This document shows, one piece after another, positions 12,007 to 23,535 of a DNA stretch of 64,000 nt. A program made the position numbers and the translations under genes. The stretch is from Mesodorylaimus sp. YZB2_4 (lineage: Eukaryota; Nematoda; Enoplea; Dorylaimida; Dorylaimidae). Where the stretch lies: the NCBI GenBank assembly GCA_030248295.1, contig JASANH010000950.1, positions 48,224 through 112,223 of the forward strand. The letters are read 5' to 3'. The stretch's first letter is position 1, and each line of letters begins with the position of its first letter. The notes under the pieces are model-generated. The model did no database searches and was not told the origin of the DNA. It saw nothing but the letters and a program-made list of their open reading frames with translations.

Positions 12007-15000
12007 TCACTGCCTCCTTGTGGAATTGAGTGGCATGCATCGGCTGTCCAAGATTCGCCTGCCATTGTGTTGACAATGTCGATGTATGAAAGGACTGGCC
12101 AGCATCGAGGTGACGTCGGGACGTTTGTCGGGTTCCCTGAAAATCTGTGGTTAGCAAGAGAGGGCGAGGTGAACTGGGTACCTGATCATGCAATCGTAGA
12201 TGAACCGTTTGGCCTCGACTGAGAACTTGTCAGGCAGCTGTGGTGTGGGGACCGTTCCGTTGGCGATAGTGAACAGTGCAGCGTAACGGTTCAGATGGGA
12301 CCAGGGAGGCCGGGACGTGGCCATCTCGAAGACTGTGCAACCAATGCTCCTAGAAAAGACGTAGTAGGTACCATGTGCGCCACCAATGTGATACATAAAG
12401 CACACGTGGGACAGCCTCAACTCATCAGAATCTGCCCCCCCCCCCGCCCCACAGGATTTACAACCCATCTCGGCCATTATTGGCCAGCAGTATCGTGTGT
12501 AACCAAGCTCGGCGCAGGTGACTATATGCGACTATACCTGCGGCTGAAACATCAACCCGAAGGATTGACAAGCCAGCCATGGCACGAGGGTTGCATGTGT
12601 CACGGATTAGGAGGAGCATAGAGGACTGTATGCTGTAACTCGACAGTCGTGCAGGCCATGGTGAGTAGGAGAGAAGTTTGATCCCCCCACTGGTTGGGAG
12701 ACGTCAACCACGCTATTTGACGTTACAGGCGCAGATGCAATCACGGTTAATCGCATCTCTCCCCTACGCCCGCCTATCAGAGGGTTGCAGGTGTAACCCC
12801 CGCCTGGTAGGCCATGGCGAGTGGGAGAGTAATCGATACTCTCTCCTGGCTGGAAGACGTCAACTCCTCGGATTGATGTTTCAGTCGTAGGTATAGTCGC
12901 AAGAATTGCTTCCTTCAGTCGGAGTTTTGTCCCGCTGACTTTGGTAGGCCACCTCCCTCCTACGCCTGCCATGCGGGGGGTTACACAGGACAACTCCTAC
13001 CAACTAACTGTGAGCCATCAAACTCAGACAGAGGACATGGTAGCAGCTGGCGTACCAGACGTCTGACTTCTTCCCGTGACCAGTCTCGTTCATGACTTCG
13101 GGTGCCATCCAGTAGGGAGTGCCCTTCATGGACTTGAGGATCTCTTCGTTGCTTTTGGTCAAATTCTAAAGAGATCGATCCGATACAAATGTCAAAAATG
13201 TCGAAACGGACTTACGATCGCTCGTTTTGCACATCCAAAATCGATCAGCTTGATGACTGCGTTTGGCATGAGCATAACATTGCTGCCTTTGATGTCCCTG
13301 AAAACCCCTGATGTTGACGACGGCACTGATAAACGTGTGCGAAAAGCAGGCCACGCTGAAACTGCCTGTCGTGCCATGTCTTCAATAGACTGATGGCTCT
13401 TATCAGTTTCAATCGACGTGTCTGGATGCGGTGAATGACCTTATCAGTTATGATTAATCCACTGATAAGGTCGTTGTCCGCACTGGAGGCCTTATCAGTG
13501 CTGATAGGACTGGAATAGGACACTATCAGTACTCAGGTCAAAGGCGGAACCAGATACACGTAGGTTATCACCGGACCAACCTGTGCACCACATTTTTCGA
13601 ATGCAAGTATTCGACTCCTTCTAAAATCTGTTTTGTGTAGCATGCGACAACTGTTTCAGCCAGTGGGCCAAATTTCTTGAGCACACTTGTTAGCGATCCG
13701 CCTGGAATGAACTGCATGAATATTGAGACTATTTTGTCTTCCAAAGATGTGCCCAAATATCTGAAATATAAGCTGATATCATTGGTGATAAGGAGAAGGC
13801 GATAGTCTGATAAGATTCTTGCACTCAGATAGTGTGCCTGGCACTGATAAGAGATGAATCAATGACTCACCCGACAATGTTCTTGTGACTCAACGATTTG
13901 AGCAGGTCGACTTCTTGTTGAATTTTCTCATACTCCTTTCGAGCTTTTTGCAAATCGATGGATGAGATCTCGGCTTGCTTCACGGCCACCATCTCACCAG
14001 CCATGGTCAAGCCGCACCAGACCTGCGGGGAGAGAGCGTGATGAAGAGGTACTCTAGACAGCTTGCCACGGAGGTGTCCCTTCGGCTCTTCTTTGTGTAT
14101 GGATGCACCAAATGCCAGTCATAGACTCTATGAGCACCAGACAAGGATGCAGGTGCAGACTATGGTTGTGTTGTCTCACAAACTAGCTCAAACCCCCGCC
14201 CTTGTCCGCAACAGAGTGATAATCAGGGCAATAGCCGAGCCTGATTGGATAATACTGACTTACTGTTCCGAAGGCTCCTCGGCCCAGGATTGGCCCCCGT
14301 TTCCACTGGATTACTGTCTCGGGTTTATTTTCAGACCTGATGCCAATCTGGCTTTTGATTATCTAAAACAATCGTCAAAAATAGGAGGATCACCGCGACG
14401 TTCTTTGGTGTAAAATACTGATACGGGTGAAAAAAAATAAAGTGCTTGTGATAAGGATAATCACTGACTTTAACTTGCGAGTAGACAGCAGGCCAGAATG
14501 CCAGCACCGCCAAGCAAGGCAGAGTGCCATTTGCGATTAGCATGCACAATCAATTATGCGATTGACATGTGATCACAGAGCGCTATGGAAATGATCGTGC
14601 AAGATATGAAAAGAGCATTTGCATAAGGTGATAGGAAGTACAGAAAAGGAGTCGGAAACTTATCGATCAGTGCTGTGTAACATTCAAAAATCTTTCTGGA
14701 GTGTCCTACTTTTCGACTTTTGACAATATCGTCCTTCAAGTTGATGAAGTTCTCACCATCGACCACCCCATCGATCCCATCAAACATACCAAAAGGTTCC
14801 AAGTCGGTCTCTCGTTTTCGGCTTCCAGCTCCTCCCTCTCCACCGGGCATCCATCCTGTCATGACTTCCATGAACTGGAACGACTGGCAGCACGTGGACC
14901 CTGTTCGGGGTCGTGGAAACGGGTAGGAAAGCACGCTGTCCGCATCGTCCGCATGCCCATTCAAAGTGACAGAGGAGCCAGAGATGTCCGCCGAGTGGCG

Positions 15001-17823
15001 TCTGATGGTGGATTCATTAGTCTTCTTCTCCTCATTGATGGTCGACAGACGTTGGAGCTCATAAGTTGCCGAAGTGGGAATGTCCTGCGTGCCACGACCT
15101 GAACCAGTAGTCTGAACCTTTTCTTCGGAAGAAGCAGACGGTCGAGGCTTATCACCAGATTTTCCTGCCGTTTGCGTCTTATCAGCTTGTTTCTTGTGAT
15201 TAATCGCCGAACTCTTATCAGTTGCGGAGGCAGGATGCTTCTTATCGTTTTGCCCAGCATCTTTTTCACCAGCAGATGGCTGAACTTTACTTCCAGCACC
15301 AGCTATCTGATTCTTATCATTAGTCGTCTGAGCCGTGTCGCCTCCACTTTCATTCTGTCCTTCGCCACTCTTGAATAGAGTTTGAAGAAAAGCAAAAGGC
15401 TTTTTTGCCGATGATTCACTGCGGACGTCATTTCCAGCATTCGTCTGTGCTGGTGAGCCTTGGTCCATTTTCTTTTGGTTTTCAGATTTGGTCACTGCCG
15501 ATTCCGACTTTACGCTGCTGTTGGCTTTGCTTAGTGGCATACTAGAAGACTTCTCCACCAGTTTTTGTGATGGTAGGAATGGTTTGGCTTGAGCTTGAGA
15601 TCCCGAGTTTGGCTTGGTTTTGGTCAATGATGGAGAAGCAGCTTTGGCAGACGACAATGTCCTGGAGCCATCTGTGGTCGGTGTATCCGGCTCGTTGCGT
15701 TTTACTTTGCATGATTTGCACTTGCACGGACCAACGGCCGTCACGCGTGTGTGATGAATGTAACGAGGACTACGAGGCTTGTCTACCTGAAATATGTACT
15801 TGGTGAATCACCTGGCCCCGCAAGGATATGGAAATCGTATCTTCTACGATAGACTGGATAGCCCTACATTTAAGAAGATACCGCGGGGAGCGGATGTCTC
15901 CAAAACCCTCCAGGCACACCTCCTAGTCGTAGGAGGCTGATCAGACTGATCGTGAGACATTAACTCGACGGGTTTCTGATTCGCCTAGAGGGGTGTGGCG
16001 AGCGGGACGAAGGCAGCTGATACGCTGAATGTGGCGGCCAGTCAAGGCAACCACATACACTACCTTGTCCACAGGCCAAACACACCTATGTACACTTGCG
16101 CGTGCTCTCCGACCAACCTCCTACGCATGTGTCCACACCACATATGTAGACCCTCACTCATACTAGGGATAGCTTGGTCCGGATCCTGTCGAGATTTGAC
16201 CCCTCCTGATCCCGACATTGAGGCATCAGGATTCTGCATATATCCGTATACATATATATAAGCACGCTAAGTTTTCTTTTTTTGTGGGTTGAGTCCCGTG
16301 CCGCCCCAGTTTCCCCACGGGACTTCCAACCCGTTTTGCCTATAGCCGGCCAGCAGTCATGATATGATAAGCGATGCCGTGAGGTGACCAGCTCTCACGG
16401 CAGCGTCCCCCTGTGTGTCTCCACTAGGAGCACCTCCACGCGAGGGCATCCTGGACAGGACACCGACTTCCTCGGACGATGGTGGGGGCTTTGAACCCTG
16501 TCGGTTCGACAGCCGAGACTGTCTCCTCGTTTGGCTTCCGTCTCTCCACTCGGAGCACCTCGGCGGTACCGGGTAAGTCAGCCACGGCCTGGCGTGCAAG
16601 GTCAGCGAGGGTTTATGGTTCCCAAACCGACCTCCATCACCAGGGATCGAGCCCGGGCCGAGTCCAGCCACTCGCTCCCAATCAATGCGAAGAGACGAAT
16701 GCCGAACCGCTGCACCACCGCAGCCGCAACAAGCGCGATAAGTGCACTCTGATCCATCATATTTGCGATGAAGCAGTAGCAGCAATAGCGATGAAGTGGC
16801 AACAGCAACATCAGCTCAAATCGATGATAACAATAGCAACACTGATTTTGCTTAGCCTTGGCTGACCTTGCTGGACAGGGTTTGCGGAAAAGTCGCACAA
16901 CTCGCCCCTGACTCATTCTAAATTACATTTATGTTGTCATGAAACAATTCTCTTAATTGTTAGGGTTTCTGAAAGAACCTAACCGAAGGCTAGCCAGTCA
17001 AATTTTTTGATCAGCTGATGATCAAAATTTCGTTCCGTGATCAGCCGTGATCAGGCACGTGATCGGTGAGGAAAGTGGGCGCAAAGAAAAAAACCGGAAA
17101 AATGCAAGAAATTCCAATCCCAGCACCGATCCCGATCAGGATTGCCCTGATTCCGATCAAAAAAAAAGTGATCGTGACTCCCTAACTCACCCAATGAATA
17201 CGGGTACGGAATGGGACCATGAAAGACCTGGCTTAGCCACATCACAATGACCGGGAGCAGCTGGCACCACCAATTTGAATCACACTCACTTTTCCTTTGA
17301 GAGGCACCAACTGACCAGCTCGTCCATTCTTCTCACTCCTGCTCGCAGACAGCTGTCTAGCCTTTTGCATTTGCTGGCAGAATGCCACCGAGTTGAAACT
17401 TTCCAAGAGCATGTCCCCTCCAGGGCCTCTGCGTGGTGCTGGTGGAGGAACAGAGCGGCTTCTCGCAATTGGCCCTCTGGACCGCGTTCCATTTGATCGT
17501 GTGATCGATGACACCACATCATCGAGTACTTTCTCATTGCCACATCCTAGCTGCTTGAAAACTTTGTCTGCTGATAATTTACCATTGTGGCCTGGATCAG
17601 GTGATGAGGTGCCACGCTTGGATCCTTGGAAGACCACTCTCTTCGCTGGTCCACTTCGATCGGGTAAAGCTGTCGGGAGCTTTGTTTTGGCAAGCGGATT
17701 TACCCGTTGGGAGTTTGGTCTGTTGCGTGGTGACAAGACACCATTGTGATTGAGCCGTCTCGTGGGACCCGCACTGACAGCTAATAGTTTCGGGCGAGTC
17801 GTTCCAACAGCCGCCTTCTGCAT
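12007..17823 (-). CDS. MAP3K19: MAP3K19 (YSK4)-like STE-type protein kinase
   Basis: A MAP-kinase-kinase-kinase family serine/threonine kinase. Nine minus-strand exons: 17823-17290, 15786-14710, 14362-14264, 14022-13871, 13760-13581, 13297-13216, 13165-13056, 12349-12182, 12136-12007. The sum of 2532 nt gives 843 residues with closing phases. The first about 537 residues are low-complexity and basic/Ser-rich without known domains. The kinase domain is C-terminal: P-loop [16 protein letters not shown] lysine, [14 protein letters not shown], catalytic [10 protein letters not shown] (split across exons 5 and 6), [38 protein letters not shown] and a closing [13 protein letters not shown]. The IDFGCAxR motif and GGSxxSxxxxFGPL favour MAP3K19 over MEKK2/3. 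The ATG lies 7 nt after an acceptor-like CGACATTTAG. Exon 2 is rich in GATAAG, encoding Asp-Lys. The first exon could be preceded by others. Confidence 0.85.
12791..12986 (+). mobile_element. Best copy of the ~200-bp TIR element (family B), in MAP3K19 intron
   Basis: The ends are inverted: GTGTAACCCCCGCCTGGTAG at 12791 and GCATGCGGGGGGTTACAC-like sequence closing at 12986. Inside is a 160-bp core with GGCGAGTGGGAGAG, a TTTCAGTCGTAGGTAT block and CTTCAGTCGGAGTTTT. There is no ORF. More diverged fragments abut it at about 12515-12600 (inverted) and 12630-12790. Other copies: 1396, 18867, 37529 (inverted), 48160. Confidence 0.75.
13380..13530. repeat. CTGATAAG/CTTATCAG motif cluster in MAP3K19 intron
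   Basis: Six TTATCAG or CTGATA motifs in 150 bp, including the perfect hairpin pair GACCTTATCAG and CTGATAAGGTC near 13437-13470. The same motif recurs in introns at about 13770-13860, 17885-17905, 20080-20195 and 21035-21410. Confidence 0.6.
15886..16085 (-). repeat. Dispersed repeat (family C), inverted copy
   Basis: Reverse complement of the block also seen at 19240-19475 and 34755-34975. Shared pieces are GGGGAGCGGATG, the CAGGC...CTAGTCGTAGG stretch, CGACGGGTTTC, GGCGGCCAGTCAAGGCAAC and CCACAGGCCAAACACACC. It lies in MAP3K19 intron 1 and has no coding potential. Confidence 0.65.
16271..16735 (-). mobile_element. tRNA-derived SINE (family D), near full length with A-rich tail
   Basis: On the minus strand it opens with an A-box-like TGGTGCAGCGGT and a B box (GGCTCGATCCC) about 55 bp on. 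It runs about 450 bp and ends in CCACAAAAAAAG. Other copies: 44205-44600 and 49185-49650 (minus), and 50050-50400 (plus, truncated at its 3' end). The head-body-tail layout is that of a Pol III SINE. It lies in MAP3K19 intron 1. Confidence 0.75.
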
Positions 17824-18169
17824 ACCAAACCTAAATGTCGTTTAGTCAGCATCAGCAAAATATCTGTGACAGAAAGTACAGTAGCGTCTGATAAGAACAG
17901 CTGATATGATATCACAATCAGAACAAATCAATAACACTTTACTAAAACTACGGACTACATGACAGACCTACGACCTTACGCCCTCATCCACACTCCACTG
18001 GCACGTATGAACGCACTTGAGATTGGCACTATGCACACTTGCATCAGGTCACTGAAAATGCAAACATAGGACTAGCAGACTAATACTGGAAGCGGTCACC
18101 ACGTTGCCTATCACAGCACGAACGAGACAATTATGCAAGCACAAAAACAGTGGCTGATTTGTCCACTGA
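17824..18169. other. Short spacer between the PON-like gene and MAP3K19-like gene
   Basis: 346 bp on the minus strand between the PON-like stop and the kinase ATG. It has to serve as 3' end of one gene and 5' end of the next. An acceptor-like site sits 7 nt before the kinase ATG. A CTGATAAG motif is at about 17887. No promoter motif was recognised. Confidence 0.5.
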
Positions 18170-21100
18170 TCACACAATCTTCGGATCATCCAGCTCACAG
18201 CTGAGCATTTTGTCGTGAACGGATCCAATGAGGATGTGATTCTTCAATCGTATAGCCACACTGCTGCCCGACAGACTGGCCCCGTCGTTGGCGTATGGTT
18301 CAGTGATCTGCCAATGACCTCGGCCAGGACGACCGTGGATTTTCAGGACCTAGAAAACAATGATAAGGGGACGAAGAGGGGAAGGATAGCCTGTACGAAA
18401 GGCATACCTGGGACGGAGTGTAAACACTCTTGGGAGTCATCTCGTGACGAAAATACCGATTTTTGATTGGATGGCAGCCCACCCACAGATCAGCGGTCAA
18501 GGGATCGATGACGATGTTGTCGGGCCCAGTGTGCAGGGGAATGTCCTGCAAAAGAGAGATTCTAAAGACGTCTTTCAACAAGCCAGGTGGCGCTGCATCC
18601 TCCATCAAATATGGGCAAGGTCGGCTGGGTTAGGCGGGGGGTTTGGGGCAGGGGGAGGGGTGTAGAGATAATATCAGATCAGATCGCCTAAACCTGATCT
18701 GATCGCGTGTGAGACAGGTCAGGTTCGGGTCGAGTCGAGTGAGTGAGTGAGTTGTATGACTGTTTACATGCAGCACTGTAGGCTGGCTGAACAATTGGCC
18801 TGTGCTTGGAGACCAGATGAGGTTACGAGGCGGGCTTGGTCAGTCAGGTCCAGCCCAGATACAATTTGTATCCCTCGTGCCTGGTGGGCCATGGCGAGTG
18901 GGAGAGAGTAATCGATACTCTCCCCCGGCTTGGAGACGTCAACCCCTCGGCTTAATGTTTCAGCCGTAGGTATTGTCGCAAGACAATCCTGCTCCAGTCG
19001 GAGTTTTTGTCCCGCCGACTTCGGTCGGCCGCCTCCCCCCTACGCCTGCCAGGCTTGGTTACAAATTTGACCTTTCTTTCTTCCTGCTGGACCTAAGGTG
19101 GAAGGGGGGTCGAGAGGAAGGGTTCAGTGTCCTGACCGGTCCAACAGGGGGCCCTTTTGCCCATACTTGTCCTCCATCCCTGGCACGCGATAGCCGTCAA
19201 TGCAAGGACCAAGGTGCCATCTTCCCTCTGTGTGCGAGACTGGTCACTACGGCTGGTTGGTGTGTTTGACCTGTGGAGAAGGTAGTGTGTGTGGTTGCCT
19301 TGACTGACCGCCGCATACAGTTGCCTTCGATGGCCGCTCGACACTCTCCCCAGGCGTGGCAGAAACCCGTCGGGTTGATGTCTCAGGCACCTACGACTAG
19401 GTGACCTGCCTGGAGGGTTTTTGAGACCATCCGCTCCCCACGGTACCTTCTCCAATGTAGGGCCATTCAGCTGGTTACACGGACATGCCCTGACATAAAA
19501 TACAGTACATGGGATCCGATTCTGCTTACCGAGTGGAATGTGATGTTCATATCCTGTTCAATTTTGTAAATCAATATCGATTCTTGGGTCAATGATGATA
19601 CGTACAAGTACCTGCAATGCAATCAGTCCTATCACCTCCCTCATAGCACCCCTCTGTGTCTTACCTCTTCGACTTGTCCAGTGCGATTCCAGTCGGGGCG
19701 GGAACAAATTGGTCAACCATTTTCGCATTCTTGCCATCAAAATATACGATGTTGCCCAGTTTGAGGCGCAGGTAGAACTCGAGATTTTTCATTCGCGGCT
19801 CCTTGAAATAGTGAAGATTGGTGACGTAAAATGTATTTTTCGTGACGGCAACGATATTGTCTAGGCTGAAATGTAAAATCGTGAGAAGATGCTAGGAAGG
19901 AGGAGGATTGATAAGGATCAATGACTCTGTACAAAGTGATGGGGAGAGGCTCCACCCTGCCTAAGCCATCTTATCTTTGACTACTAATAAGAGCTTATGT
20001 CGCTGCCAAGAATTATCTCATCGATTCTTCGTGTCCTCCTGACATGCATTATCACAGAATTGAACCTTCTGATAAACTGACGATCAGCTTATCCGCTTAT
20101 CAGCTATATGATAAGCACCATACATTTCAAAATGGCAGTGATAAGGCCTCATTTACAAGTCATAACCAAAAGGTACAATGCACTGATAAGAGCGCCCTCT
20201 TGCGTCTCGAATTGTTTGAATGAAACCTGATTATCCTTCTTTCCCACATGACCAACTCAGTGTCAGATAGACCCGTCATGTCATTTTATCCGTAGCCCAG
20301 CACTGTAGCGCACTCGAGGGCTATATTTGACAATCATTGTTTACAGGCAGGAGTCGAACCCTCCTCTGTAAGTGCGCACCCAGCGTGAGAGGCAGACGCC
20401 TTGACCCGCTACAAGCGCGTACGCGGGGGGCGGGGGGGGGGGGGGGTGTGCAAGCGTTCTAATGAACCCCCTCTTCCCAGAAAAAGTGTGGCCACACGCA
20501 CTCGTGGCTCGCTTTGTCGACCATACCTGGTAAACAGCGGACTCTTGACTGTTCTAGAATGCAACAGCTTCTTCTCGTCCTTCTTATACGAGAACACTTC
20601 CACTGTTTCTCCCTTTGGTCTGTGATTGACCACAAAGACAATTACTCGACCTGAAAAACATCACAAAATCACTCTGGTTTACGATTTTTGCATAGAAAAC
20701 TGACCTTTATCTTCAAAAATACTGAGACCATGGGGATTGAAATTTTTCTTCGTCAAAGTTTTGCTTTCCAATTGTAATTCCCAGGCAGTCCTGCCACTAG
20801 CATTGTACGCGTACATTCGACCAACCGTCTCGTTAAGCTCGCTATTATTGTCCAATCTCAGACCCTAAAACGTGACAAAAGAACCTTCGATTTTTGTATT
20901 CTTGGTAGTCGAACTAATTGGGCTGCTAAACTTTCATTTTTGACCAAAATTGTAGCTGTTCTTCTCATAATTCAGATATAACTCAATTTCAGTTTTAGGT
21001 GACCTTGTTGGAGTCCAGAGTGGACATCATCACTGGTGATAAGTGATATCCGCATCATCACTGGTGATGCGGATATCACTTATCACCGTGCTGATAAGTC

Positions 21101-21932
21101 CTTATCAGTACGGACACACACACAGGAGTGTGTCTTATTGATTTTATCCTATTCATGCGGAAAAAGGCGCTGATAACGTAGCAGTTGGTACAGTTTGTCC
21201 CAACTGATAAGGGCCTTATCAGTATGTTCGACTGCCGTTTACCATACCGTGCGAGATAAGGCGCTGATAACTGGCCTGCTTGACTGCGCTGGCAAAGTCT
21301 GTCCCAACTTATAAGGATCTTATCAGGACGACTGACTCATGCCCTACCCATGAGGAATAAGGCGCTGATAGTGTTTCCCTGTTTGACTCTGCTGATAAGG
21401 TCTGACCCACCGACTCACTGCTTCCACTCCAAGGCACTTCTTGGAGTATTCTTTGCAAAATATTCAGATTCTAGATTTCTATCGGTTTTGCGGCAGCTGT
21501 TTCAGAATGTCATATTTTTATCAAAATTTAAGACCTGATTAAACGACTAGAAAATCAGCAAGAAATTTTTGAATCAAAAATTGTGCCTGAGTTTTGTATT
21601 TTTCAAAAACTTACAGCGGATACAATGACCACACCATCTTGCATCAAATCCAAATCATCAGCTCCATGTTCTAAAAATGGGAATTTTTGCGATTTTGAAA
21701 TTAATAATCGATTCAAACTTACCAATACCAGCCACACTGCTACAAGCCCCGGGTGCATGATTATATACTCTTTTATTGAGATCCAAAAATAGTCTAAAAC
21801 GATTTTTCACCAAATTTTTCAAAATTAATAAGAAAAAATTTATTTTTTATGTTCTTACAAGAAACTGACTAAAAATTGACAAGCAACGGCTAAAAAGCCG
21901 ATGACAAGGCCCAACTTGATTAAAGGGTTCAT
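18170..21932 (-). CDS. Paraoxonase/arylesterase-family membrane protein (PON/MEC-6-like)
   Basis: Six-bladed beta-propeller family: secreted lactonases in vertebrates, ER chaperone-like proteins (MEC-6, POML) in nematodes. Nine minus-strand exons: 21932-21859, 21793-21723, 21670-21615, 20864-20705, 20650-20527, 19865-19665, 19611-19530, 18545-18408, 18349-18170. The sum of 1086 nt gives 361 residues (human PON1 is 355), with all phases closing. Visible: an N-terminal membrane anchor (MNPLIKLGLVIGFLAVAC), HAPGACSSVAGIEHGADDLD, NFNPHGLSIFED, VFVVNHRPKGETVEVFSY, LDNIVAVTKNTFYVTNLHYF, YLYVSSL, DNIVIDPLTADLWVGCHP and HILIGSVHDKMLSCEL at the end. The residue matching the second lactonase histidine is not His and the NGI(N) calcium-ligand site reads PTGI, so lactonase activity is doubtful. 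The ATG is 12 nt after ATATTTTTAG. It could be PON- or MEC-6-type. Confidence 0.9.
18867..19073 (+). mobile_element. TIR element (family B) copy
   Basis: Begins TTTGTATCCCTCGTGCCTGG and ends CCAGGCTTGGTTACAAA, an imperfect inverted pair. The core matches 12791-12986. It lies in an intron of the PON-like gene. Confidence 0.7.
19240..19475 (+). repeat. Dispersed repeat (family C), direct copy
   Basis: Matches 34755-34975 over CCTGTGGAGAAGG, GCCGCATACA...GTTGCCTTC, AACCCGTCGGGTTGAT, TCTCAGGCACCTACGACTAG and GACCATCCGCTCCCC. It lies in the same intron, 170 bp after the family B copy. Confidence 0.7.
20285..20412 (-). mobile_element. tRNA-derived SINE (family A), inverted copy
   Basis: Reverse strand shows GCGTCTGCCTCTCACGCTGG, a B box GGTTCGACTCC and the body CCCTCGAGTGCGC. 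It is interrupted near 20412 by a G-run. It lies in a PON-like gene intron. Confidence 0.7.
21035..21410. repeat. Long hairpin plus CTGATAAG palindrome array in PON-like intron
   Basis: A perfect 23-bp inverted repeat (21035-21057 and 21065-21087, 7-nt loop) is followed by repeated CTGATAAG...CTTATCAG pairs at about 21090-21110, 21200-21225, 21255-21270, 21310-21330 and 21360-21400. No ORF. Confidence 0.7.
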
Positions 21933-23002
21933 CAGCTCAAGATACTAAAAATATGGAATTATGACTAATGCCTTTTTTGTCGATGAGGTTGGAGGGAAAG
22001 AGGCAAACCGCCAGTGGAGGGCGATCTGGACGCGTCGTGCGGTTGCTAGGCAACTGCTATCCCTTCTCCAATGAGGGCAGCACACGTGTTGGCCGGGCTG
22101 GCCGGTTCGGAGTGACACCCTATATGGACACGGGGGGACGGGGTTTCGGAGAGACGGAAACGGATGGGCAGGAAAATACAGCGCTGTACCTATAGGCTTA
22201 AAATGTGCTCAAATATTTGGTTCTTTCATCGTTTTCCAAGAGCTTGAAAATTGCGAAGTGTAGTGCTGACTTGCGAGCAGCCAGTGGATGTACAAAGTTT
22301 TTGCATCTACTTTTAGCTGTCATTTTTGAGTTCTACAGGGGGGCAGTATGCGAGGCAACGTTTTCCATGGTTATAGCATGACAGAAGTAGGAAAAAAATT
22401 TTCTTAGTGCACATTGTAAATACCCAGGGGGAAATTATTATTTTAAATGCATCAGAGGCGGGGAAACTATTTGGGCGGGCGCTGCAACGTGCAAAGCATT
22501 TTGGCATCGAAGTTCTGATGTTTGTTTGAGTGATGTTTGATGTTTGACTGGGGCACCGGTACTCTTGCCCTCTTCTTCATTTGAAGAATCAGAAGAGAGT
22601 GTTCGTGGATTGTCAACATTAGCATCTTCTGTCGCAATAGGTACATATGCACAGTACATACCCCACAAACTACCGTAAGGAACTATTTTAATACAGTATA
22701 AACTAAATTAGAGTTAGGAGGAAAAAGTACCTAATTGAGCATGGTACCCTAAAATTACCGCCTGAACACCCCTGACAAGTCCATGTTTCTATGCGCATGA
22801 TTGAAATTTTCGAAGAAGCTGCTAACAAAATAATCTCTGGATGTTAAAAAACTTGAAAAACTGGTATTTGCTATCGAGCGTGCCCAGCGTTATTTATCAC
22901 AAAACATTTTCGTTTTTAGGTTTTGGTTCAAGATGCTTCAAGAGGAGACACCCAGAGGGACGCTGCTGTGTGCTGTGTGTGTCTTGAACAGCTGATTGCA
23001 AG

Positions 23003-23063
23003 GTGTAACTGCTGGCTGTTTGGCAAAAATGGGGCCATTTTTGCCAAACAGCCAGCAGCTACA
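23003..23063. repeat. 61-bp near-perfect palindrome
   Basis: Left arm GTGTAACTGCTGGCTGTTTG continues into GCAAAAATGG. The right arm is its reverse complement with one mismatch and the centre is a few G residues. A third, degraded half-copy follows at about 23085-23115. Possibly a foldback-transposon end. Confidence 0.7.
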
Positions 23064-23382
23064 CAATTCAGCACAGCATTTACACACATTTTTGCCAACC
23101 TGTTAAACAGCCAACGGTCAGCCCATTAGCGCATACTTTTTATTGCATTCGGCAAGGCATAAGATGGTCAATGGCATCACAAACCGATTTCGAGTGCATT
23201 TAGAGGCTGAAGTGGCACTCGATCCTTTACACGGAGCCAGCAGCTAAGCATTACCCGGCAGGGTGATGTTTCAGCCATCAACTGGCTGACTGTCCTGTCT
23301 TTTTGACGCGGTGCAAAACCCCCGCAGGTCACTCCCTCCAGTAATATAGACCCAGGCGTATTGTTTCATTTCATTTTCATAC

Positions 23383-23535
23383 TTTATCCGTATCCAAGCA
23401 CTATACAGCGCACTCGAGGGCTAAAGGACACATACAGTATTCGACAATCATTTTGTACCGAGGCGGGAGTCGAACCCTCCCCTCAAAGTGCGCTCCCGGC
23501 GTGAGAGGCAGACGCCTTAACCCGCTAGGCCCCTC
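23383..23535 (-). mobile_element. tRNA-derived SINE (family A), inverted copy
   Basis: Reverse strand has A-box-like CTAGCGGGTTAAGGCGTCTG, then CCTCTCACGCCGGGAG, B box GGTTCGACTCC and body CCCTCGAGTGCGC. This is the best-preserved head in the window. Confidence 0.75.

Noticed and set aside
12151-12477. 108-residue minus-strand frame read through as one exon
   Set aside because: Only 12182-12349 is kinase coding. The ends of the open frame are intron sequence beyond a clear acceptor and donor.
16357-16785. 142-residue minus-strand open frame
   Set aside because: It lies entirely within a family D SINE, and a similar frame appears in the SINE copy at 44185-44745, so it is repeat sequence rather than a gene.
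20401-20641. 74-residue frames on both strands with a poly-Gly/Pro stretch
   Set aside because: The poly-G tract at about 20426-20445 inflates them. Only 20527-20650 on the minus strand is a true exon.
22438-22668. 76-residue acidic minus-strand frame as an exon
   Set aside because: It has some protein-like composition (SSDSSNEEEGKS) but no splice partners, start context or family match; left out for lack of support.
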